Assembly: GCF_013426205.1 (NCBI RefSeq)
Contig: NC_089422.1
Span: forward strand, 3,286,001-3,350,000
Source of the DNA: Metarhizium brunneum
Taxonomy: Eukaryota > Ascomycota > Sordariomycetes > Hypocreales > Clavicipitaceae
Direction of reading: 5' to 3'
DNA: 64,000 nt
The position numbers and the translations under genes were made by a program. Shown here in pieces: positions 47,312 through 58,693 of the stretch (positions are counted from its first letter, which is position 1; every line of letters begins with the position of its first letter). The notes under the pieces are model-generated. The model was not told the origin of the DNA. It saw only the letters and a program-made list of their open reading frames with translations, and searched no databases.

Positions 47312-49572
47312 GGCGACGTTTCGATGGCACAGCGCCGGGCGACTCGCAGCACCGGCGGTGGAAAGGAAGGGAATGAAAGGCGATGGGCTCGATGAGCCGG
47401 ATCATGTACTGCGCTGCAGGGCGGAGGCCTTGTTTGGAAGACGTGACATGTGCAGCGCAACGGTTGGGTATTCGGCTGAGGCAGGCAGAGACTCGGGAGC
47501 CTCGAGCCTGCTGGACTGGTGGGAAGGGAAGACTTGGGCAGAGTGGACCGCGAACACTGGACGACTGGTGGACGGACTGGTGGACCAGGGCAGGGAAGTG
47601 GAGGAGCAAAGAAAGCTGAACGGAGAGTGGTAATGATAGGAGAAACAAGGTCAGACCGCGTTTCACTTGACAGCGCAAGTGCGGTTCGGTGCGATGCGAG
47701 ATTCGACGGTGGCGATGCGAGAATGGGAGAATGGGAGAATGGGAGGAGAGCTGGGGGAGAAAAAGGAGAGGGAGATAGCACTCCGTACGCAAAGATGGAA
47801 GTCGAATCCAATGCGTGCCGTTGCAAAGCCGGACGGGTATGCACAGCAGGGGGCTTTCGAGTTGTCGAGGCAGCGCGGATGAAGGAGTCAAATGTCGATA
47901 AAGTCGTCACTGGTTTGTGATTCGTGATTCGTGATTCGGGCTGCCCAAATGATCCAGTTGACCGCCCCGTTGACCATCAGGGCTCTCTCTCCCTCCGGCG
48001 CTCTCTCAGCTTACATATGTCAATACTTGATGACTTGTATTGATGCTGGTCTGCTGCCCTTGCCTCTGGTCAAGCTGCTTCAGTCACAATGTCGCCGGGC
48101 ACTTTGGCAGGGACCGACGAGACCAACGCTCCATTAGAATCATCAATCCTCACTCTCGTCTGATCGCTGCATCTTCGGTCCCGAGGCTGCCATTGCCGTT
48201 GCCATGAGCATCGCCAACTGCTGGTCCACTGTTCGTCTTGTCTTTGCCTTGCCTTGGAATCACGGCTACGGCTTCAGAACCGTCGGTCGGCCCAATAGCT
48301 ATCAAGTTAATCCAACATCTCCAGACCCCATAATACGCTGTACAACCCACCTTTGCCCTTCAAACTTTACAACCCCAGTGTCCATCGTTTCATTTCGGAT
48401 TTGGCAACGGGCTGAACTTTGAAAGCCCAGCCCAACTTTCTTCCTTGAACACCACGACGCCGGGACGCCAGCTCCCAACTTTTGTCCGAGACATCGAGTA
48501 CGGAGTACTATGCATCCATCCCCAAATGGCTCGCTTCCTCCTCCAGCAACTAATGTATGCAAGTACCGAGTATGAACACCATTTTTATGGCCGAAAAAAA
48601 AACACCGCGTAGACTTAATATTGCGACCCGCTCTTCCAGCCCAGTTCCATCTCCCCTTCGGCGCCCAACATTCCCGCCTTGGGGTGCGACTTGGGCCTTG
48701 CCCTTGCCCTTGCGTGAGGAGGGTTGCGTTTGTTCCTTGCCAAGCTTTGCCTCGCGACGGGTTCCAGGTTCCATTTTGTACGGTCCCGAGTGTGGTCTGA
48801 GATCTGGTCGTCTGTCAAATGCCATCTAATTGCTATGTACATATGTACATACATGATTGAGCGGGTGCCTTGTGAGACAGGTATGTATGTATGTACCGCA
48901 CGTGCTTGAGATATGTGGAAGAAAAATACTATCGCGACAAAACTGTCACCTGTAGAAAAAAAAAGAGTAGCTGGTATTCCCAAGTCCAGCCCAGATTGTT
49001 TCGTTTGTTCTTTCGATATCAGTGTCCGGGTTCCTTCGTCCACTGCAAAGCCATTATACCTCGAAGTTAGTTGTTTTTTACGCCATCCAGGCCAAGTTAC
49101 GCCTGTATCGATTCTGGCTGTGCTCCCATTCCATTAGGTCCATATTGCATCACCCAGCACAACGTTTGCCCAGAAATATACATCGTCGCAATAAATCGTG
49201 GGGAAATCGTCTCCCATGTCCAGCAACTCCCGAACAGCCTTCAATCCCGGCCTGCCACGTTGTCTGTCTCGACTCCCCGCATCGCCCAACGCACATACAG
49301 TCTTCGGAAGTCCGAGTGTCAGCACCTGGTCAGACGCCGAGGCTGACCTTGCCTTAGACACTTGGATCGGATAAGCTGTGCAAATGTTGCGTTGTAACCA
49401 TACCTCAAAGGTAAGGCGTGTGTATCTTGATTCCTTGGGCCGTAGGACACTGTGTGCTGTGTGGTCGTACAAACATAGATGTAAAAGGTGGAATATGTTA
49501 ATTGGCTTTTGTCCCTTGCTACATACAGGGTATTGGATATTGCTTTCGTCCGAGCCACTGATTCTATATGTA
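47312..49572. other. Intergenic region, SAPS promoter side
   Basis: This spacer holds the SAPS upstream region and the 3' flank of the splicing-factor gene. Repeated GAATGGGA units lie at about 47722-47745 and are CT-rich on the coding strand. TACGGAGTA is at 48499-48507, and ATGTACAT-type palindromes with GTATGTATGT runs lie near 48835-48895. The long minus-strand frame at 47910-47005 mostly overlaps SAPS exon 1 out of frame and is not a gene. Confidence 0.5.
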
Positions 49573-51987
49573 TTACACAATATTCATGATTTGCATCCCT
49601 TTATCCAATTCAGCCCTGACCGTCTTCACATTAACCATGTCCTTCAGTAACACACCACGCCACCAACTATACCACTCGGCCACTTCTTGAAGATCTGCCT
49701 CGCCGAGAGCCAACCACTCCTGCAATTTGTCGTACCACATAGGAAAGACGTCTTGTACAAGCACCTCGGCAATGATGGCGTCACCAAGCATGCGGTTCCA
49801 TCGCATCACGCCCGTGAGGATAGGCAGGTAGAGCTCTTGGTCCGCAGGGTCCACACGAAAATTGGCCCGCAGGTATCGGCCCATTGATGGTAGCACATGA
49901 GACATGATGAGCGGTCGCCACTGACTGCCTAAAACGTCTTGCCATTGCTTCAAGCCGGGCACTGTTCCACGCTCAAACTCCCACACATCAATGAGTTGCC
50001 GAAACTTCCTCTTGACGTCTGCCACGAGGCCAGTGCCCTTGGGATCCAGGTGGTAGGGGGCAAGATGCTGTAGCCATGGGAACAGCCAAGTATGCGGAAG
50101 ATGGTGACTTTGACGCTTCTTCTTGGGGTTCCAGTCCGAAACTGCTGTTTCCAGCTTCCGTGCTACGTGATCCATGACCTGAGCTCGTACAAAAGGGGGC
50201 AGTAGGTCATTCCAGGTCTCAACCACGTCAAGCATGGGGCTCGGGGTCAACGGGTCCCATTCGCGTACCGCGGCGACAACCCGCGGAAGCCAGTTCTTGT
50301 ACATCATGCTTTCATATGGTGTTGTGGCTTTCTGGTGTCTTCGATAGATCCCCTCCTGTTGCATACGGTTCGAGCGCCATTTATCAACAGATTGTCCCTC
50401 GCTTTCTGGTTTTATGAGCAAAACCGACAGTTTCTTGAGATCAGGTGCAAATTTTGATGGTTCGACAAGAGGATCCCATTCAGCATCTCTGAAAAAAGGA
50501 TGTATAGCAGCTACGGCAATATCTGCTGCGTCAGCATTGAGGGCACCAATGTCGGCTGCTTTTTGCAAACAGCTAATAACTTGGTCCCAATTCGAGTCCG
50601 CAGTGAGCTTCTCAGCGACCATGTTTGAGAAGGTTTGAAGCTTCTCAAAGTCGGACCGTAGATCTTCCATTTCTTGCTCTCTTTCTTTCAACTCGACATT
50701 GACCCAAGCCTTTCGTTCTTCAAGATTTCTCCACTCTTCAGAGAATGCCTGAAGGTCCGCCTGTGCTCGTTTAACCAATTTCCTTGCTTCTATCAGCTCT
50801 GCTGATTCAGACACTCCAGAAGTCGGTGTCATAATGCCGTTTGTCGATGTGATTATCTTGTTTCCAGGTCCAGTCATATCCAAAATCGGCGTGAATGCAT
50901 CCGGAATTTGTAAACCCGGCGCTGAAGCCTTCAATTCCTCAGCTGTCAAATATTTCGTCTTCTGCCGTCGTGGAGTACTAGCGCCGCTGCCACTCAGGCC
51001 GCCGACAGCTTTCTTTTTCGCCTTCCTGCGCTTCTTCTCCTCCTCATCTGAGTCAATCACAGTTTCGCCCCGTAGTTCTGCTTGCCGCTTTTCTTCCCGA
51101 CGTTCGTGTTCAGACTTTTCTTTAACAGCTCCCAAGCCGATGCCCTGTGGCCGCAGATTCGCCTCAATGATAATGTTTCGTCCTTGTTCTTCTTTTCCAA
51201 GACCTTTACCCTCAACATAACCCATTTTAGCCATCATCCGCGCTCCGAAGCCCTTGGCATTGATCTTTCCTTTACTCGTGAAGGCGCTGTGTTGCGGTTT
51301 ATTTTGGGGCGGTTCTTTAGCCGCAGCTGTCTCCTGCAGTACTGGCTCGTTCGTAGACGATGGTACGAACCCCATTCCAAGTACGCTGCCACCTTTAAAC
51401 TTGGGCTTCACTTTTGAGATGCGAGATTTGTCAGTGCTTTGGACTCGACTCTGCGCGGCTCGTTGGAATGTAGAGCCTAGCCCTTCACCAAATCCCAAGC
51501 CAACACCGGCCATTGTACTATCGTAGCCATCATTGTCGTCGTCGGTGTCTTCCTCCTCTTCTTCCTCCTCTTCCTCCTCACCCTGCTCACCCTGGCCTTC
51601 GCCGTCGGTACCTTGGCCATTATTCTTCAGTTGACCCAACACGGGCCTGTTATCCTCAGATTCCATTTCATCGTCCGACTTGTTTTGTTTCGAGGCCGTG
51701 GAAACAAATGTCATGCCTTTATTCCGAAGAGACTTTCGTTTCCATCTCGACCCTGGGCCATCTTCCTCGCTATCAGAACCAAAGATGCCCAGCGCCGCCT
51801 TCTCTTTGTTGTTCTTCCCAAGTCGTCGCTTCTTTCTCGGATTAAAATCGCCGAAATCGTCGTCATCAGCCGTCATGCCTGGGATGCGGTAGTCATCCTC
51901 GTCTTCAGAGGCAGACGACGAGAACTCTTCAGCGGCAGCTTTTGTGAGCCGTGAAGGGTCGAACGGGAAATTTCCATTTCCTGACAT
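49573..51987 (-). CDS. ntr1: G-patch splicing factor, Ntr1/Spp382/TFIP11 family
   Basis: A single exon encodes 804 residues. In yeast the orthologue Ntr1 (Spp382) recruits and activates the helicase Prp43 to disassemble spliceosomes; the human counterpart is TFIP11. Residues 1 to about 120 are an acidic, basic-patched N-terminal region (FGSDSEEDGPGSRWKRK). A glutamate run lies near 140-150. The G-patch is at about 245-290, with the glycines of GFGARMMAKMGYVEGKGLG and the following GRNIIIEANLRPQGIGLG. A short Lys/Arg-rich, nuclear-localisation-like segment follows, then a coiled coil near 400-470. The C-terminal GCFC-type helical domain, rich in Trp, runs to the end (NDLLPPFVRAQVMDHVARKL and WEFERGTVPGLKQWQDVL are visible). 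The start MSGNGNFPFDPSRLTKAAAE is the only ATG before the acidic region. Ortholog assignment rests on domain order. Confidence 0.93.
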   Translation of the reverse strand: MSGNGNFPFDPSRLTKAAAEEFSSSASEDEDDYRIPGMTADDDDFGDFNPRKKRRLGKNNKEKAALGIFGSDSEEDGPGSRWKRKSLRNKGMTFVSTASKQNKSDDEMESEDNRPVLGQLKNNGQGTDGEGQGEQGEEEEEEEEEEDTDDDNDGYDSTMAGVGLGFGEGLGSTFQRAAQSRVQSTDKSRISKVKPKFKGGSVLGMGFVPSSTNEPVLQETAAAKEPPQNKPQHSAFTSKGKINAKGFGARMMAKMGYVEGKGLGKEEQGRNIIIEANLRPQGIGLGAVKEKSEHERREEKRQAELRGETVIDSDEEEKKRRKAKKKAVGGLSGSGASTPRRQKTKYLTAEELKASAPGLQIPDAFTPILDMTGPGNKIITSTNGIMTPTSGVSESAELIEARKLVKRAQADLQAFSEEWRNLEERKAWVNVELKEREQEMEDLRSDFEKLQTFSNMVAEKLTADSNWDQVISCLQKAADIGALNADAADIAVAAIHPFFRDAEWDPLVEPSKFAPDLKKLSVLLIKPESEGQSVDKWRSNRMQQEGIYRRHQKATTPYESMMYKNWLPRVVAAVREWDPLTPSPMLDVVETWNDLLPPFVRAQVMDHVARKLETAVSDWNPKKKRQSHHLPHTWLFPWLQHLAPYHLDPKGTGLVADVKRKFRQLIDVWEFERGTVPGLKQWQDVLGSQWRPLIMSHVLPSMGRYLRANFRVDPADQELYLPILTGVMRWNRMLGDAIIAEVLVQDVFPMWYDKLQEWLALGEADLQEVAEWYSWWRGVLLKDMVNVKTVRAELDKGMQIMNIV

Positions 51988-54323
51988 CTTGGCGTGTTCC
52001 CTCTAGAGCTCAAAGAGCTTCACCTAGAGGTTCAGCGGATTTTCCCACGCCGATAGCTTGGGGGGGGGGGTTTAAAAAAGTTGTAGCTGCCGCGCCGCCT
52101 TCATCTCGCCCAGGCAGCAACTACTGATCTTATCTACACGTGACCTTTGACACTGTGAAACGTCATAGTCACCTAAGCACTATTGCTCAACCTCGCAAAA
52201 GTCACAAACAGAGAAGGAAAAATGGATTGTTCGTAATCTGAAGGAAATTCCGAGTGGTGAAGGTTGATTTATTTTTTCCAGGAACAATTATTGCGTTGGA
52301 TTGGGATGGGTAAGGTGATTACCGCCTTTTTCGCAAGTGGAATAAGCTCGACGAACGTACGCAGGTGGGTAGGTAGCAACAGGCCATAATCAATTGATCG
52401 ATTCGTCTTCAAAACTGCAGATATATCAAGGGCTGTGTATCCTGTGCATCCCTTTCCCGCTTAAGTATGTTGATGGGCCAGTATCTTGGCCGTCAACATA
52501 CAAGCATTACAGCAGCATCGTCGTAGTCCATGCCAGCTTGAAGACGACCATGTCGTTGGCGAATGGCGATCAATGCACTCCACAAACAAACCAAAATGTG
52601 CGGTATTGCAGCATATCGGTAGAAACATGAGCACTCCCAATCAAGACTGCTCATCACAAGACGAAGCAGCACATCCCTTTGGGTGTTCGAAGGTACCGAT
52701 TGCGTACCGGGCCCGCTTGGTCTGAGATACCTACTTAAGTGGTAGAGACTTTACCTAGTAGATACCTGGTTAGTACCTTTTTAGTGCGTATATAATATGT
52801 ATCTTTATATATATATATAAAGATAAATAGTACTTATATCTCTATATAATCTCCTAGTATATTAATGTATCTCTTATATTAAGATTTTTAATTGGTTGAC
52901 ATCCTTTTTTGGTACAAAATCGGCACCTTCGAACACCCAAAGGGATGAGCCTGGACGTTGGGAGCTTGGGGTCCAGGGCCTGGTAAAATTAAAAGGTTCG
53001 CATTGGCCAGAATATGGCTGGGAGAACGCAACGGCATAGGGATGCTGCACTGCCCTCCAGCATGCCGTGTTCGTCACTGGGCAACCGTTGAACACAAAGG
53101 TGGTGGGCTCGAGTGCAGCGAGCGAAAACAGAGTGTGCCAACCCGAGCTCTCGACTTGTGAGAGGACGCTGAAAACTATCCGCAGCGAGGACAGCGGTAG
53201 GCAAAAATAAGTGTTGAGAAGTCTTCTAAGCAAAAACATTGTCTTCCATTCAAGCTGAATTCCAACCTGTGCGCGTGTGTAGCGAGTTGCTTTGTGAGTC
53301 TAGACTCCAGACAGTCCATGGACTCGACATGGACGTGTTCGGATTTAGGGTAGGCCACTAGCTTGCAACCCAATGATGAATCCCTCGCCTCGATGGCCCT
53401 GCAGGTGACAAGGACAGCCAACTAGAGGACAGAGTCAGGCACCAGCACCAGCGCACCTCTGATTGGCCCCCAACGCCTGGTCAGGGCATCTGAAGTCCTG
53501 ACTGTTCAGGAGGTCAGCAGCCACTGTTGGCATGCGACATCAGGGCCGGGTTGCCCCCTGGACGCCCAGGGTTGTCAGGCAGCCAGGGTCCAGATGCCCA
53601 GACGTCCTCTCCCACCGCCATCCGCGCCAACATTGAGCGCTACCGCGGCCCCGCCAAATAACATTGAACATTGAATCGCACAGTCAGTTGTCTGATCCCC
53701 CTTCCCAACCAGGCAAAACATCGCTTCGTAAACTACTCTTGTCGCTACTGTCGCACTTCGAATCAAAGGCCTGTTGCGCTACCTAGACTGCGATTCATAT
53801 GATTAATTGTCCTGCTTTTGCTACCTGTACCAGTTACGGCTTCCTCTACTGGCGTTGACTTCAACTCCCAAAAGGTTCGCGGCAACCCTGACACTCCCCG
53901 CCTGGGACGTCACGACCAACGCACAATTCTGGAGTCTTTTGCCCTCTATTTTCTTCTCGACCAACGACAGGAACGTACGGCCTGTTCGGAGTACCTGCTT
54001 GTACCAAATCTTGCTTCGAGTTACTCCTTCGTTTGTTCTGGCGATACAACCTGGATTGTGCTAGCATTGACCATCTGCTGGTGTTTCCACAGCTTCTCCT
54101 GCTGGTAGGTAGCTTCTGCCGCTCCGAGTATTTCAACCTCTGGATATGCACGGCTTGACCCTTCGGAGTGTGCATGAGCATTTCGAATCCAAAGGGTGCT
54201 ATGGATGAGCCTCGGCGCCGTGGAAGGATATTCGTGCTAATCGACAAGTTAGTTCGTATAGTGAAGCCTCAAGGGAGACGACCACTCCCGCATCACGAAC
54301 CCCACGCCCGACGCTTTGAGATA
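51988..54323. other. Divergent intergenic region between ntr1 and the Stu2-type gene
   Basis: This 2.3-kb spacer holds both promoters and a MITE-like insertion at 52672-52947. A run of G (GGGGGGGGG) near 52062-52070 lies close to the ntr1 start. Frames within it are short and unsupported. The 300 bases before 54324 probably include the 5' leader of the TOG-protein gene. Confidence 0.5.
52672..52947. mobile_element. MITE-like element with 37-bp terminal inverted repeats
   Basis: The left end (52672-52708) and right end (52911-52947) are inverted copies over 37 bases with three mismatches. Both ends share the terminal sequence CATCCCTTTGGGTGTTCGAA. The interior is strongly AT-rich compared with its surroundings and includes a palindrome of TATCTTTATAT type near 52800-52830. 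There is no open frame, so it could only move with a transposase supplied elsewhere. I could not identify a confident target-site duplication: the flanks read AGCA on the left and AGCC on the right. It lies between two divergent promoters. An alternative is a non-mobile hairpin, but long near-perfect terminal repeats at this spacing favour a MITE. Confidence 0.8.
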
Positions 54324-57174
54324 ATGGCGGATCAAGAGGAGGACTTTAGCTCCTTGCCGCTTCCTGACCGATTTACTCATAAGGTTTGATTGGCTTTTAT
54401 CTCCTAGCCTGCCTGTAAGACCGGAGCTAATTCGTGTTGATAGGTTTGGAAGGTGAGGAAAGCAGCATACGAAGATGCTGCCAAACAGTTCTCTGCTTCA
54501 CCGGACGAGGCCGATCCATGCTTTCGGCCATTCCTCAACGATCCCAATCTCTGGAAGTCTGCTGTTACCGACTCCAATGTCGCCGCACAACAAGAGGCTA
54601 TCATTGCTTTGTGTGCTTTCCTGAAATTCGGCGGACGCGATTGCGCCCTGCGGACCCGCGGCCTCACAATCACACCCATGGTTGAAAAATGCCTATCATC
54701 GACGAGAGCAGCTACCAAGCAAAACGCGCAAGAGGCTTTGCTTCTTTACATCGAGCTCGACGCCGCCGGCCCGGTGGTTGAAGACGTTTTACCTGGTCTA
54801 ACCAACAAGGTCCCCAAGAATGTGGCTGCTACACTGAATGCGTTAACAACTATAATCCACAATTACGGATGTAAATTAGTTGACCCCAAGCCGGTGCTGA
54901 AGGCTCTACCGAAAGTATTTGGTGCAGCTGATAAGAACGTTCGTGCTGAGGCGACCAACCTTGCCGTGGAACTTTACAGATGGTTGCGCGAAGCCATGAA
55001 GCCCATGTTCTGGGGTGACCTTAAACCAACCCAACAGACTGACCTTGAGGCACAATTCGAGAAGATCAAGGCCGAGCCACCACCGAAACAAGAGCGACTG
55101 CTTCGATCCCAACAAGCTGCCGCAGAATCCGCCCCAGCTGGTGCAGATGATGGCGAGGACGGAGTAGAGGATGACGAGGAAGCAGTCGAGGTTGATGCGT
55201 TCTCTCTTGCTGAGCCCGAGGATATCACAAAAAAGATCCCCGCCAACTTTACCGATATGCTCGCATCCTCAAAGTGGAAGGATAGAAAAGAAGCCGTCGA
55301 GGCCTTATATCAGGCATTAAATGTTCCCCGCATCAAAGACAGCGATTTCGGCGAAGTCAATCGAGGCCTCGCCAAGTGTATGAAGGACGCTAATGTTGCT
55401 GTTGTTACACAAGCGGCCCAGTGTATCGAACAGCTGGCTAGAGGACTGCGACAAAGCTATGGCAAGTACCGAGCGGTTGTTATGCAACCTATCATGGATC
55501 GTTTGAAAGAAAAGAAGGCGACGGTTTCAGATGCCCTTGGATCTGCCCTGGATGCTGTTTTTGTCTCGACAAGCTTAACTGATTGTCTCGAAGATATTAC
55601 TGCCTATCTAAGCAACAAAAATCCACAAGTAAAGGAAGGTACCATGAAATTTTTGATCCGGTGCCTACGGAATACCAGAACAGTTCCTACCAAGCCTGAG
55701 ATTGCCACCATTTGCGAATCTGGCAAGAAATTGCTTTCAGAAGGCAGCCCAGCGCTCCGAGATGGCGGCGCTGAGATTCTTGGAACAGTGATGAAGATTA
55801 TCGGCGAACGAGCCATGACTCCATATCTGGACGGCCTTGACGATATTCGAAAGACCAAGGTTAAAGAATTCTTCGATACGGCCGAAGTCAAGGCCAAGGA
55901 AAAGCCCAAGCCTGCACCGGCAGCGAAAGCCCCTCCGCCTTCGGCAAAGAAACCACTTGGCGCAAAGAGGCAGCCTGTCAAGAAAGCTGGTGCTCCCGTC
56001 ATGCCTGCAGAGACTCCTCCTGCGGCAGCACCGGCGGCACCCAAGCTTGCAGCCGGCGGCAGCAAACTAGGAGCCCCGAAACCGTCAGGCTTAGCTGGGT
56101 TGAAGGCTCCCCAGAAACGGACGCTCGGGGGACCTGGAACTGCGTCTCCTCGGCGTCCGGCCACAGGTCCGCCTGTGATGCCCCCAGAAGACGAACCTGC
56201 AGCGCCGCCGCCTCCACAGCTCCGAGCTGGGTTGTCTCGGGGACTCGCTGGTCGCTCACTGGCGAAGCCGGCCGCAGCTCCAATTATGCCTACAGCTGAT
56301 TCTCCACCACCGTCAAGTAGCCTCACTGCTGTTGAGCGTGCAGAATTAGAAGAGCTTCGGGCAGCCAACGAAAGACTGTCCCGCCAAGTCGACGATATGC
56401 GGCAAGAGCGGAATAAGTTCATGTCTGAGATTCAAGAGTTGAAAAACCAGAATGCTGGCCTCATAGAAGATCATACTAGAGATGTCCTCAGCATTAAGGC
56501 CAAGGAAACACAGCTTGTCCGAGCCCGAAGCGACGCCGAGGCGACCGCACAGGCCAATGAAAGGCTACGACGGGAGCTAGAGCGCTTGAAGAGAGCACTG
56601 AGCCGGGCCGAGGGTTTGGGAGCACAATCAGGAGTGGGAAGTCCAGGTACGCACCCCTTCTCTTGTCTGCAATAGCCCACCATGTAGTATGCTAATTATC
56701 AAGCAGTCACGTCACCGACGCACGACGATGTTGGTATCTACCGCGATTCAGGGTCTACATCGACCAGCCGTAACAGAATGAGCTTTACGAGTACCATGTC
56801 GGAGGAGAAGGAGAATGGAGAGCTGGTGTACCCAAGGAGCAAGCTCAGCCCAGAACTTCGCCGTAGTGGAAGCGGAGCGTCCTCTGGACGTGGTTCTCCA
56901 GCTAGGGGCTTCAGGACTGCTGTACCTCCAACGTACGAGTCTCTCGAGCCAACCGCACCAGCAACTCGAGAGAGACCTGTTTCTGCATTGCCACAACCTA
57001 CAAATGGCGGCGGAGTTGAGAGCTGGAGACGTGCTGCGGAAGTTACGAGCCAACTGAAGGCCCGCATCGAACAAATGAAGGTGTGTGAAGAATTGTCCCC
57101 ATGACTGTGAGAACTTGGTTTGCTACGGCATGCTAACGCATTCACAGGCTAAACAAGGCCTTACTCGACCCTAA
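54324..57174 (+). CDS. stu2: TOG-domain microtubule polymerase, Stu2/Alp14/Dis1 family
   Basis: This is an XMAP215-family protein that binds tubulin through TOG arrays and promotes microtubule growth at plus ends and kinetochores. Exons are 54324-54383, 54444-56646, 56707-57080 and 57148-57174, giving 887 residues. Introns are 60, 60 and 67 bp. The first donor (GTTTGA) is weak, but splicing joins LPDRFTHK to VWKVRKAAYEDA, the family's usual TOG1 beginning. TOG1 is about residues 20-230 and TOG2 about 285-505 (FTDMLASSKWKDRKEAVEAL). A Lys/Ala/Pro-rich basic linker for lattice binding spans about 510-640. A coiled coil at about 649-748 (AELEELRAANERLSRQVDDM) is the expected dimerisation segment. 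The tail is Ser/Pro-rich, and the last exon codes only AKQGLTRP. Two TOGs plus a coiled coil is the fungal arrangement, against five TOGs in animals. Confidence 0.94.
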
Positions 57175-58693
57175 GCTATTGACTGTCCGGCAACGGGGCC
57201 GAAAAGAAGGGTGCAAATTGCAGGTCGTGCTGATGAGAACCGATATTCTCTCTCTAGTATATTTAAAAGCCTGCATATAATGTTTGGTTGTCAAGTTTGT
57301 ACTGCATTTCGATGGCGTTGAAACGACATACCCTAGTCTTTTTGTGTGGTGGACAGCTATGAAACATGGGTAGTATTGGATGATCACTGCAATCATCTGT
57401 GATGCTGGAATGGAAGGCATAGATGTATTGACATTGGGACGTTTTGGTAATGACTTTATGACGGGATGGGCTCTTCAAGCGAGGACAACTTTTGTGTTGT
57501 ATACCACATGGATAATTGCGTTTAGCTCAGGATCCTAAGTATGGCTGTGGGCATGGCCAGAGCTTTCCAAGAAAGTCGTGTCTAATGTACCCGGAGCGCA
57601 TTTAAAGATTACATTATACGGGTGTGACAAGCTTGGCGCTGCTATTCGAGGTATTGCAACGACAGTGTCCAGCAAGATACATTTATCAACTGAAAAGAAC
57701 ATGTTAACATAAGTATGTATTGTATGATATCCAAATGATTTGACGGAGCACACTTATCTGAGTGATGTGTATGAACATCAAGCCATAACAAACCGGCGTC
57801 TGATTCCGACTATCCAGGAAGGGTGGCATTATGGGGCTAGACAACGGCTCAATGGTGACGTAATGTGTAGAGAAACTTGCACGGGCTGGGCAAGCTTGGC
57901 AGGTAGTGACTGGACCCAGCAGGTTGGGCAGCGCTGTGTGGCTGCAGTGAAGAGAGCTGGGAAAGACCGCCAACAGCTCGGTCGCTGGGTGCATGGAGGC
58001 TTTGGTCCTTGGGCGCTTGAAGCAGCACTTGAGGTACTCTGTACACCCACATCGACAGGGACGCTGGCTCGGGCAGTGGGCAGAGTGACCGTGGCAACAA
58101 TGAAGCTCCCAACCGGCAACAAGCAAGCCACCAGGTCGCTCCTGCCGTCTTGCCTACGTCACATCCAGCGCATTAGCCCATGACTTGTGTCCAACATCTA
58201 ATGGACCGCTTGAACAGGTTTACTCCACGTATTTTGCCCCCCAAAGCCCAAGCCCAGCTTGCTGCGCTTCCGTGTTCTCATTCCTCCATCACCTGCCCTA
58301 TTAAGTTATTGATTTATTTCTCATTATTTCTGCATCATTCACAACCCTAGGCATCTGCTTTCCGTCTCAGCAGCCCGTGCCGACATCCCGAACCCCCACC
58401 GTTGTCTGCTGTTAACGATAACGTAAAGCGGACTTCAATTTTGGGACTTGCGAGCGCCCCTCACATCGCAACCGCGAACCGAAGCACCCCCCATCGCAGC
58501 CGACGACGTCGAACGACGCGTGCCGACGACACAGCCGCCACCGTCGGCTGAGAGAGTTTGAATTGATTGTTGCAATACGCGCCTGATTCGTGCTGTACGC
58601 TTCCAACCACCGATGTTGCCATTGTAGAAAACAGAAAGCCGCCCACACCGACCTGGTATACCCTGCCCGGGGCACGGCAACACCACCGTCACC
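57175..58693. other. Intergenic region between stu2 and vps13
   Basis: The first few hundred bases are relatively AT-rich and fit the 3' flank of the TOG-protein gene. The final 300 bases, ending CACCATG, are pyrimidine- and C-rich and fit the vps13 promoter and leader. No convincing gene is seen: the 147-codon frame at 57740-58183 overlaps minus-strand frames of similar length and has no domain. Confidence 0.5.

Noticed and set aside
47005..47910. 301-codon minus-strand frame overlapping SAPS exon 1
   Set aside because: It is a shifted-frame shadow of SAPS exon 1 extended into the CT-rich leader; the exon 1 frame carries the conserved protein.
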